From: Owenia fusiformis
Lineage: Eukaryota; Annelida; Polychaeta; Sabellida; Oweniidae
Length of the DNA stretch: 64,000 bases
NCBI GenBank assembly: GCA_903813345.2
Contig: CAIIXF020000011.1
Span: 7,400,571 to 7,464,570, forward strand
Direction: 5' to 3'
Shown piece by piece: positions 25,240-35,925 of the stretch. Position numbers and translations under genes: made by a program. The stretch's first letter is position 1. The number at the start of each line of letters is the position of its first letter. The notes below the pieces were generated by a model. That model was not told where the DNA came from. It made no database searches and saw only the letters and a program-made list of their open reading frames with translations.

Positions 25240-26840
25240 TGTACCCTTTGCATTCGTTTGACTTCACTTCTTAAAAGAGAGCTTCGTCTTCACTCTTTCA
25301 AACTAGAATTAACCTGTGAACACACCGCGCCAATCAGTGTTCGTCGGCCAAATTTTACCGACCATCTATACACGGTGTATAACCCAAACGCTCCGACATG
25401 CACGACGGAGCGTTTCATTACTGAAATTAAACAAAGAAACGCTCCGGAGTAGGAAAACTGGCTGGCGGGAATGATGAGCCGTCTGACGATTTTCCCAATA
25501 ATGGGAATAAGAGTTATGAGTTACATATTTCGAGTATACCATTCGATGGGTGTGATATTCATGTTGTACTTGGCTGGCTGTTGACGTTTGAAGCAATTAG
25601 GAAGAGCTGTACGAAGCAGTATAGTTATGAAAATTCAAAAACGTATTTGTCATTCTACCGGTCAAAACCCCTTTTTATCGATACATGTGATTAGTTGAGC
25701 CAAGATTAGAGCACCAACGTATATTTTAGCCAAATTCCAATGCTTCAACGCACCATACATTATCGTAATAGTGATTTGATGACCGAAAATCCAGTCTTAA
25801 AAATGATGACATTCTCATATTCAAGAAACGCTCCGATCTGGTTAACACAGTGAACTGGAAACGCTCCGGTAGTGTAGATCAGTTTAGGAAATATATAGCT
25901 TGCCTTTCCTTTTCAGGAAGAGAAAGAAAAGATCTATTATACCCCTTGGCATCAAAAGAAGAAAGATTGATTCACATATAAAGTTTCGTTTTTTCTATAG
26001 TTTTATGATTTAGCACACATGTAGGCATGACATCATATAATGTAGGCTTAGATCAGCTAGTTGCACGTTTAACACCACCAGGTTCAGATGTTTCAATTTG
26101 CCTGACAAGTACAACACGTTTTTGAGAGATAGATTCGATTCGGAACTCTTCTCTAATAATCTGAAAATGATATCAAAACAAAATGGTAAGAGCGTTTCTA
26201 AAATTGTGTTCTAAATCGACGGAGCGTTTCGAGGAAAACAAGCGATTTCTCGAGAACAAGTAATGGATTTGGACTGGGATTCTAGAAAATGAGAATATAC
26301 GAGTTTGTGATCTACTACTTTAACAGAAAGATTAACGTTTTCATAGAAATACTAGTTTAATTCGTAATTTGTGGTCAAATCGTCATCTTCAGATTCGTTC
26401 GATCTACACTACGGAGCTTTGATCAAGCAAATAACAGTTTACCACCAGATGTTGAATAAATAAGATATTTGCCCACGGTATTGTTCATCAAATGGTACAT
26501 AATATTTCACCATAACATATGATATGTAAGAGAAACGAGAGAAACAATACTTACGGTCATAGTGGAATCTTCATTAGCCGCCATTTTATTTCGCTCCGGA
26601 GCGTTTCCGCGTTAATCCGTCGTGCATGTAGGAGTGTTTTGGGTTATACACCGTGGTATATATATGGTCATTCCTTCTGACGTCATCGTTGAGCCCGGAA
26701 TGACCAATGACATGCGCATATTTTATTAGAACGCATTTGCCGTATGTTTCTTCAAGCTCGTACCCTTTGCATTCGTTTGACTTTACCACTTAAAAGAGAG
26801 CTTCGTCTTCATGTAGTTTAACTAGACTCTACACGCAGGG
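25240..26840. repeat. Direct-repeat pair of about 70 bp enclosing an inverted-repeat element
   Basis: TACCCTTTGCATTCGTTTGA and the following GAGAGCTTCGTCTTCA occur at about 25240-25295 and again in the same orientation at about 26760-26815. They flank a segment of about 1.5 kb that holds the element at 25371-26655. Confidence 0.8.
25371..26655. mobile_element. Inverted-repeat element with repeated AACGCTCCG motifs
   Basis: The ends pair: CACGGTGTATAACCCAAA at 25371, and the complement TTTGGGTTATACACCGTG ending at 26655; the pairing continues through ACATGCACGACGGA. The nonamer AACGCTCCG or its complement recurs inside (about 25388, 25407, 25438, 25829, 25860, 26220, 26600), with looser matches elsewhere. 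No coding region was recognised. Boundaries are good to a few bases. Confidence 0.75.
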
Positions 26841-29671
26841 TATCAAGCTCGCTGATTGGTGGAAGAAAGGTCAGTGCGTAGGTCAGAAGTGATTTACTAC
26901 CCAACTGCACGCAGTGTATGATAGCTTTGGAGAAACCCCCAAACTGTTAGTGGATATCCCAAATTATTTCACATTTATGTACCAAATTAACTATAACTAG
27001 TGTAAACTAAGCGTTCTTGCATATTGCAATCGATTCCCCATATTCATACAAACATATGATAACAATAACGTACAATGCTTTCAGGAAATAAGCCCGAAAA
27101 CGGCATTATTGCCCCTCATTAAATACACAGTACGAAACGTTCTGAAAATTGCTAAAAGTAGGGGTCATTGTAACAGCTCCCACTCCGTCAATATTTTATC
27201 AATTTCCATTATCTTCATATGGATTGAAAGATCAATATTACGTCTAAATGAATAAGTAAAGATACGTATTATGCATACACGACAACATGCTGAATTAAGG
27301 CTTTGAAAAGGTCTCAAAAACACTTTAATAGTTATATACAGGTGTTAAAAAAACGCAACCCAAAGAAATTGCTATATCTTGAAAAATACTAGTTCAATTA
27401 TGTTCATATTTTCAGGAAATAAAGAAGAGACTGTGTATGTATAGTTCCTGTAAATGGTTAGTTGTAAAACATGATGCCTTGGACACCTGCTCAAAAGACA
27501 GTTGTACTAGGAAAATACGAAAAACGCGTGTTCAGACGAAATGTTGAGACGCAGTGATACAAGAGGTATATCTGCATGGTATGGTCAATGTTTCCACGAA
27601 AGGGAAAGGACCATATTCTGTCAAAACGTCGAAATAAATGAGTACTTACAAATCTCCCGCCGAAAATATTGGGTATACGTCGTAAGCTTTCGGTGTTACA
27701 ACGTATAAGAGAATTGGGTGTGATTAAAGACTTTATTTCGATGGTAGAACATTATTAACTGTACAATGAGAAGACACTTTGATTGATTGTTGTTCCAAAG
27801 GAATTTAGTCTGTTAGTCTAGGTGCTCTATTAAACATACAGTTCATGAAAATCTTCATGAAGCGACGGTTATGTCCGCCATCTGTGACAACGGTATCTGA
27901 CTTTACCGTAGTCAGGCTATTCCAGGGTGATAATAGAAAATTGATGACTTGTTCATGTTTATTTGATATCCTCCTTGTAATATTTGAGTTTTTTTCAATT
28001 TTGTTCATATTGTTAGTTGAACATTTTATTTGGCTACTATTGAAAAGAGGGCACTCGAAATTGAATTATCAAGGATTCTAGAAAATACTAATACATGTAC
28101 TTAGTAAATAATTGTGAATATTGGAACCTCTGAAAAGGTAAAAGATGAAGAAAACCTTAACTTCACCATGCCAATATAAAAGGCATTGCTATTAACACCA
28201 CCCATCAATTGATACATATTGTACAGAACAGAATAAACCGAATTTTTTAAGTTTTGTTCATCTACCAATAGATGAACAATAATAATGGTATTATATTAAG
28301 ATAACCATCTCCATTGTGCAGGCCTCATTGGACCATATTCTGGTTTTGAAATGTACATTTAATTGTTTTGAATTCAATAAATTACAAGCAATATACATGT
28401 ACTAACATGACAAAATGTCAACACCTTGAAAGTTATTGTAAAGATTTATTACAAATGCCAAAAGTCAAATGTTGTTGCCAAACAAATAATGGCAGTCACA
28501 TATACTTGTAATGGTGGCTTGGTGGCAACATAAAAATTATCATAATTCTTTGGTTTACTTGAATTCCTTGGGGGATTTCTACTTAACTACTTAAGCCTGG
28601 CTAAAATTTGAGCAAAACTATTACAAAACATTTTTTGAGGGGTTGCTAAAAAATTCTGTTTCTGGATTGTTTAAATAAACATACTTCCCAATGAAAAATA
28701 ATAAGGAAGTGTCCTCATATACCAGTATGAGAATCAAGATCTTTTAGTGAATTTGGATGAATTTTATAATAAAGACTGTGCTCCAAATTTACATGATTAA
28801 TTTACTATACTCATGCATATGATTATTTGCTGAATATATACAAATAAATTTCAATCAAGTTCTTTGAGCAAGTCCTCTAATAAATGGGCATTTCACTCAT
28901 TTTGAAAACTGTATATTCCCTAAGATAAATTTAAATACAATAGTCAAATTAATCAGTGGTGATAACAAATACACAGGGCTCCATAAAGTCACTACATTAC
29001 TGAAATACAATACAAAGTCTATGTTAATTAAGTGCAAAGAGACTCTATGAGCACCCTTTATTATAAATGCATGTAATTCTTACTTACTTCCATAAATGTG
29101 AACCAAAATCATGAAGTTAGAGAATGAGAAATCACAAAATTTGATATACACCAGTTTATTCTATTGCTATCAACTTTTTCCAAGTCCATGATTTCGGACA
29201 GATTTGAATTGCAATTACAATGTAGTGTAATTTTCATCACATTTATGGGAGAAGAACTTGGAAGACTATAATTACAATACAATGTGCACCTTACCCTACA
29301 AATCCTACAACACACATGATTACAGTACCATCATATATCATAATTATGTCCCAAACACTAGTCACATTTTCAAGCATCACATCTGCTTCTACGTGGGCAT
29401 TCAATAAGTTCTAATAAAAATACTCTCTTTTATCATGTTTAGACAAATCATATCCTGATCCTGATATGTATCTATATGTTGATGCTGTACATAAATCTAC
29501 ATCTATTGTACATAACCAGAACTATCAACAACTATCACACAAAATAAACAAGGTATTTAAAACATGCAAAATTTCACCACCTGCCATTTGTTATGGATAC
29601 CGAATGCTGATCACTGAATGTCAAACACCCACAAAAAAAGTTGGAGACTTAACAATGTGATGGTAACATAA
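26841..29671. other. Intergenic or intronic, no clear gene
   Basis: About 2.8 kb of AT-rich sequence. A segment at 27480-27700 gives a short frame beginning TPAQKTVVLGKYEKR that could be a worn transposase fragment, but it is interrupted and I cannot assign it. No splice-supported exons were recognised. Confidence 0.4.
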
Positions 29672-29673
29672 TA

Positions 29674-29868
29674 CTGTATAAGTGGTAATTTTGCCTAATC
29701 ATTTAATTTACCTATTTCCTAATTTTTGCCAGGTTCGGAAAATTAAATGTCGGAAATATTGTCTTTATAATGTTATCCAATGGGAGGTTTCTTGTCATTA
29801 GGAAAATTAAAATTAGGAAAATGATGAAATTTGAAATTAACCACTCTGAATAAATACCACTTATACAG
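29674..29868. mobile_element. TA-flanked MITE (195 bp)
   Basis: Ends CTGTATAAGTGGTAATTT and the imperfect complement with CCACTTATACAG, flanked by TA on both sides. Internal AATTAGGAAA-type motifs are inverted. Confidence 0.85.
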
Positions 29869-29911
29869 TAATTATACATCTTTACGAGAACTTACTGATG
29901 CTTAAGTGCAC

Positions 29912-30602
29912 CCTATGCAGACAGAGCCTGTGGGAAATATTGGGTGCGGCGCAAATGAGCGGAGGGTGCGGAGCTAATGGTCATTTTTGAATTTAAAATT
30001 GGGATATTTCTGAAACTAAGCCGTTTTGGGACTTCAAATATACCAAGATATGTGTATTTGACACCAAATACCAATAAAATTGTGAAAATAGTAGTGTAAT
30101 TCATTTAATAGCGACGCAGTATGCCTTAAACATTTCCCAGACCTATATATTTTGAGACTATCCTTTTAATACTGCGTCCCCAGCATTCATAAAAAATGGT
30201 GTTCAAGATACACTACCCATGCAAATTATTTTTGCATCTTGGAAGCCAGGCAGTATCTGTGTGATTTTATAAAAATTCGGAAATGTTCTTCAGATATGAG
30301 CCCCCTCTAAATATTGGGTGCGGAGCTACGTTTATGGAGCTGCTCCGCACCCAATATTTAGAGGGGGCTCATATCTGAAAAACATTCCGAATTTTTATAA
30401 AATCACACACTTTTTTTGCGCTACTATTTTCACAATTGTATTGATATTTGGTGTCAAATACACATATCTTGGTATATTTGAAGTCCCAAAACAGCTTAGT
30501 TTCAGAAATATCCCAAATTTAAATTCAAAAATGACCGTTAGCTCCGCACCCTCCGCTCATTTCCTCCGCACCCAATATTTCCCACAGGCTCTGTCTGCAT
30601 AG
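29912..30602. mobile_element. Foldback element, about 690 bp, with an extra segment in one arm
   Basis: The outer arms begin CTATGCAGACAGAGCC and end in the complement. The arms pair along their length to a centre at about 30333, where CTCCGCACCCAATATT faces its complement. The left arm carries about 150 bp (about 30106-30255) with no partner on the right, so an insertion or a right-arm deletion has occurred. The frames open on both strands are mirror images and not genes. Confidence 0.85.
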
Positions 30603-32575
30603 GTTGAAGTGGGCCTCATATTTTAGTTTTTGTGAAAAAATCTTGGATTTCCTCAAAAAATAATTCTCTGGGCCACTATTAGAGACAAGTACATGTATCT
30701 TCTTTTCAATGGCTTTCAAAAAGGCTGTGCTTCTACATGGTTTTGTTAATATACTACGATTGTTCTCGATTTATAGCACAGATAAATTATGCTCATGTTT
30801 CTACAGAGAATTGACTCTACAACTCACTGCTTCTATAGGGTGACCCAAAAAGCATTATTCAACAGAACATTTCTTTTTGCATCACCCTGTACAATTGCAC
30901 TATTCTGAATATTAGAATAAGTTTGAACTGTATAGGAAATAATGTTATTCAAGACCTTCATTTTGATTTTAATATAGATAGGAGACAGATCTTGCTTCAT
31001 GATCAAATTCTACGGTCAGATATACAAATACCATATATGGTATGCATTAGAAATAAATACTGTACAACAATAAGCAAATACAACATGAGCAATCACCCTT
31101 GAAAATACAGTTAAGTATAAATGATCCAATTATTGCATATTGACAAATATAGACATATTGAAATACAAACACCTTTTAATTAGAACACCTCAAAATGTGA
31201 ACACTAAGCTGGTCTAAGCAGATTTAGGTGAACATGTTGACAGAATAATGCCAATCAATCAATAATGATTTGACTTTACATATCACAGGTTGTATCCACA
31301 CCCCATCATATTATACTAGAAGTCCCACCATAGTTGTCCAAATGTATTCCTACCATAGTTTTTTAATGTGAAATCCTTGCAGTAATGTACCTTACATTGT
31401 AGTCACAGGCTCATAGCCAGCTTTAGCCGGGGGGGGGGGACTTTCTTGAAATTTGACCATGTTTGCTCAAAATGGTGAAATAGTGCAATTTGAGAGTATT
31501 GCTGGCCATGAAGGAGGGAAGTTTGATCACCCCCCCCCCAGATACAGCCCTGATGCATGATACTGTATATACATATGGTATAACAATGTGTTTACACTAC
31601 CTGTGTACAAGTTGCAAAGGCACCTCATTTAGCTTTGAATACCCTACTATAACCTAGTGCTCATATAGATGTACATTTTATTCACTGTTTATAGAAGCCA
31701 TATATACTTGACTTAATAAGTTTTGGGTGTATTTAGGTTTTGAGCATTTCTAAGGAGACAATGCAATGTGACAATGTTTTATGGTGTTTTATAAGCATGA
31801 ATTACAAATAAAGTGACATGTTAATACTCTTACAAAAATATATGTGAAGTATTACTTTTTTTAATTAAAAACACTATTCACGGCTTCATGCTATGTTATA
31901 TGTACATGAACACTCATATACTGAAATACTGGAACACAAATTTAGTGAAGTTTTCATTATGCCACTCAGGAACCATGACAATCCAAATGAACATTACATT
32001 GCCATAGGTCCATTGAGAGTTTCTGTGTGATACAACACCTTTAACAGGTGACTCAGAAAATGTTTGTTATTTTACTTTTTTCTAACTGATGATCATAAAA
32101 TTGTAATAATCAATGATGAATGACTCATTGTGAGCAAAACAAGAGTTCACTATTTGTTCTTTAAACACTTAATAGCTTAAGAATATTTGCATAAGGTTAC
32201 CAGTGTTTGATAAGAACACCCAAGACACTTTTTATAGCATAAGTATTTAGAACAAAATTTTTGGGTGGAGTTTTTATTATAACTGAAATATACTAAGCCA
32301 GAGAGATCAGATCTGCAAAAAGGTATGCATAAAAATATACTAAAGAGCACATGTGACGCAGGCTGTGGACGTTCTATGCATTACTAGATTGATTTTGAAG
32401 AGAAATACAGTAACTCTGTGTAATCAAAAGGTTAGACATTTATAACTTTTAATATATCGAGATAGAAACTGATAGTTTAGACTCCATAAAAGTATGGAAG
32501 AATTTTTTATCACTGAACTTATAATATATAGATTTTGTCGGAACAGGAAGTATAGTCATTAGTACATGATTACTG
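30603..32575. other. Intergenic/intronic; G- and C-tract repeat at about 31405-31550
   Basis: Mostly AT-rich with no gene recognised. At about 31405-31550 a segment starting CATAGCCAGC, with a G tract and later a C tract, resembles the poly-G repeat family seen at 32577-32785 and 52736-52915. The ankyrin gene's acceptor at 32852 implies that an upstream 5' exon may lie in this region, but I could not place it. Confidence 0.5.
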
Positions 32576-32576
32576 A

Positions 32577-32785
32577 ACGTAGCCAGGATTTGCCAAGGGG
32601 GGGTTCATTTTTCAAGAATTTCCAGGGGGGTTCACATTTGACAATTTTGGCCCAAATATGGCTAAAATCACTTGAGAAGTGCTCAAAATGATGAAAAACT
32701 GCATGATTTTGAAAGAATTTTTGGCCAGGGGGGGGGGGGGGTTCGCCCGAACCCTGCGAACCCCCCCTGGCTACGGGCCTGCTGA
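32577..32785. mobile_element. Small hAT-like repeat with poly-G tract
   Basis: The ends CGTAGCCAGG and CCTGGCTACGGGCC are inverted. The body contains AAAACTGCATGATTTTGAAA and TTTTTGGCCA followed by 14 G. The same block, with 16 G, occurs at about 52736-52915. The TAGCCAG ends resemble hAT-type non-autonomous elements. Confidence 0.65.
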
Positions 32786-32876
32786 ACTTGCCATTAGTGA
32801 TGAGTGAAGGTATTTTTCAACCGTTCTAATGAAACTGTATTTTCTAATTCAGGCAAAATAGACATAAGGGAGCAAA

Positions 32877-34333
32877 ATGGCTAAGACCAATCCTATGAAG
32901 AAAGACATACAAGAAGCCCTGCTGAAAATGATAATAAAAACCTGAGAGAAATTCTTGATGAAAAGGATTGCCCCAGTGACATTATACTTTGGTGTTTTGA
33001 AGAGGAAATCAATGTAAGCACTGATACATTGAAATTTTTGGTTGACCATGGGGCAGATGTTAATGCTTATGCTATTGAGGATAACCTTAGGAGAAAACAT
33101 GATAGGGCAGTTGATCTGCAAGAAGGGTGCAAAAAACCTACTTTAATGTATGCTGCAAAGGAAGATGATATTGAGAAGTTAGAATTCCTTATTGAAAATG
33201 GCGCTGATGTTAATAAACCTCTGGATAATTTCACCGTATTACAATATGCAATGGACAACAGTAAAAAAGGATGTTTTGAAGTATGGTCAACATATGGGGC
33301 TGAATATGACATAGTTTATGTGAAAGATCAAACAAGAGGGAAGTATCTATTGATATTCAGAAGTTCAGAAGATTCTGATGAGTCATTAATGAAAGCTGCC
33401 AGAGAGCCTTCTCCAGTTCGCCATGACACAGATTACACTCAATTGATGTTGGCTGCAAGAATGAATGATGTCAAATGGGCAAAAGAACTGATTAACTCTG
33501 GAGAAGATGTAAATGCTGCCACACAAGAAGGAAAGACTGCCATGAAGCTTGCAGTTATGAATGATTCCGCAGAATGCTGTAAAGTGTTAATTGACAATGG
33601 TGTAGATATAACTAATGTAAATGACTACCTCAGGTTGGCATTAGACCACAGCAGTGTTAGATGTACTCGGCTATTCTTGGATAAAGGCGCAAATGTGAAT
33701 GAACAGGCTGAAAATGTTACTCCTTTGGTATTAGCTATTAAACAGAATGACAATGAGTGGGCAAAAGATCTCCTTGAAAGAGGAGCTGATGTTAATGCTA
33801 AAGTTATGTATGTACAAATGTATATGCAATTTATGCAAAAGACACCTCTAATGTTTGCAGCTGAGAGACAAAATCTAAACTTTGTGCAACTTCTGATTGA
33901 TCATGGTGCTGATGTTAACATGAAGACACATGAGCATGGAGAAACTGTACTTGATAAAATCATAGAGGCTTCAACATTTTCTATTCATGATGTAGAAAGA
34001 AGGAAAAGGTTGAGAGAAATATATTGTGTTCTTGTGGCACATGGAGCTAGATGTGCTAACACCACCACTGATGAAAATGTCCGAGCAATGGATCCTGCTC
34101 ATTTCATTGAGCCCCCAAGTCTCCAGCGTCAAGCAAGGGATTCAATATACACATTAACAAAAGGGATGACTGGTGTCTCCTATTCAGCTGTTATAGATTC
34201 CCTTATCAAAGATGGATACCTACCTGCCAAGTTGAAGCCATTCATGATGCGCGAGGATGATATACAAATCATATCTCCAGCTTTACAAGACTTAAAGCCA
34301 CATCAACAATTTCCACAAATAGTGATCCTCTAA
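32877..34333 (+). CDS. Ankyrin-repeat protein, frameshifted near the start
   Basis: The open frame ends at 34333 and encodes about 480 residues with ankyrin-type units. The repeat signature GADVN is seen four times (first at about 33050), with variants such as GEDVN and GANVN, each preceded by hydrophobic helix residues (for example LMYAAKEDDIEKLEFLIENG). About 125 residues after the last clear unit lack recognised motifs. A splice acceptor (TCTAATTCAG) ends at 32852 and an ATG follows at 32877, but that ATG frame stops at 32943. The ankyrin frame is two bases out of phase and has no ATG before the first repeat. A one-base difference around 32915-32940, next to an AAAA run, explains this as an assembly error, a real disabling mutation or a missed intron. 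The partner proteins and function are not predictable from the sequence. It is convergent with the YccV-domain gene. Confidence 0.75.
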
Positions 34334-34449
34334 GAATAGCACCCTCGGACCTTGGTCAAGCAAAGAAACTTGGGAAATGTGTTTTAACATAGATGCGTAT
34401 GTATATATGCAAACATTGATACACATAAATACCCAAAGACAACAAGCAA

Positions 34450-34640
34450 CAAGTGGCGGGTCCAGCAGCTAACAAGGGGGACACATTTCAGGAAAAAATT
34501 GACCTATTGAAAATTGAAGGCCCATTTTTGATAATTTTAATGAGAAAATAAGGCCTTAAAAGGCCAAGTAATGCCCAAAAAGGCCCACTAATTGAGGTCC
34601 TACAAAATTTTCTGGAATAAGTGGGCCATCAGCTAAATAA
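34450..34640. repeat. Dispersed repeat (GGCGGGTCCAGCAGC family)
   Basis: Contains AACAAGGGGG and AAATAAGGCCTTAAAAGGCC, which recur at 41415-41606. Probably a worn non-autonomous DNA element. No gene. Confidence 0.6.
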
Positions 34641-34839
34641 CAGCAGTGGCATGTCTCTACATTTTGAATAGAATAAACACTATTGCCATCTTTCTATCAA
34701 CCTGATGACTATGTTGTAGTATGTACTCTCTGGTTTATATTGAAAAAGCACAAGTCCATGAAAGATCATACAGTACATGTACATAACATTACATAGCTTA
34801 ATCATTATATGGTGGTTGGGAGAATAATAGACCATTCAT

Positions 34840-35050
34840 ATAAACTCTGCCACCTTTAGGTACATCAAAGAAGCTAGGATATCAGGATATACTATTGGCT
34901 AGATTGATGATTTCATAGGTTGGAGGTTGCAATCTGTCCAAGTAAAAATAGGATTATCTTATTGCTTATTTTGAAAAAGCACAACAAATGACATCATCAG
35001 TCTAGTTTCTACGATGTACCAAAAGGTGGCAGTGTTTATTGTAAAGGCCT
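34840..35050. repeat. Short foldback, about 210 bp
   Basis: ACTCTGCCACCTTTAGGTAC near 34845 pairs with GTACCAAAAGGTGGCAGTGT near 35015. A further similar segment lies at about 34670-34720. Confidence 0.6.
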
Positions 35051-35142
35051 TTTTTTATCACAGCAATTTGAAGCACTCAGCTATGTAGAGGCATATTACG
35101 AGAGTTAGAGAACATAAAGACACTTACAACAATTATAACATA

Positions 35143-35615
35143 TCATAGATACTAGTATTCCGTAATTCCGCGGCGTGGACGGAATTTGACAAAACTTCAA
35201 TTTTTTGCAGAATCCCTGATTTTCATGAAAATCCCGCGGAATTACCAGAATTTCCAGAAATTACATATTTTACGATCTCCTACCTTTGCGGGGTATTTGA
35301 AAGAGTGTCTGTTTATGTCCAACAATCAATCATTATTGAGTACAAGTACGATTTCACCGTGAAATTCAACATTCTATCACGTTTAAATTCGCTAAAGCGA
35401 GTTCGCTAATGACGCGCAGTTCTTACCTAGAAAGTAGCTGACTTCCGTTTCCGTTGCTACGTCAATTTTCATCGTTTTAAAAGATTGCAGAATTTTGACT
35501 TTTTTGAAAATTTGTGCAGAATTTCGATTTTCTCCTTGCAGAATTTGCTTTTTTCTTGCAGAATTTTTTTCAGAATTTTGATTTTTTTCATGCAGAAAAC
35601 TAGTATCTGTGACAT
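35143..35615. mobile_element. Inverted-ended repeat, about 470 bp
   Basis: ATAGATACTAGT at the left faces ACTAGTATCTGTGA at the right. The interior is reiterated TGCAGAATTTT / CGGAATT motifs. A MITE-like insertion in the region between the two convergent genes. Exact ends are uncertain. Confidence 0.55.
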
Positions 35616-35925
35616 ATGATGAGCCTGTTTTTTATATAAACAATGGAATTATCTTGGCAATGATGTAAATACATGAATATTCAAAATTACAATGGTGATC
35701 CTTAATTCATATAAACTGAGTCACAAAAATACATAATTGTGTAGATTCATTTCCGAACAGTCTTGTTGTTGAATTTTGTGGATACGTATCTGCACATTAA
35801 CCAAATTGTGTAGATGATGAATCCTCTAAACGCCCGATCATTTGGACATCCATATACCTGTGCACAAGGAGTGATGCTTTATCGCATAGATACCAAATAG
35901 TGTAGTTATCTTGTCATTTGGATTC

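Noticed and set aside
25366-25596. Frame at the left end of the 25371-26655 element as a gene
   Set aside because: It lies across the terminal inverted repeat and shows no conserved motif.
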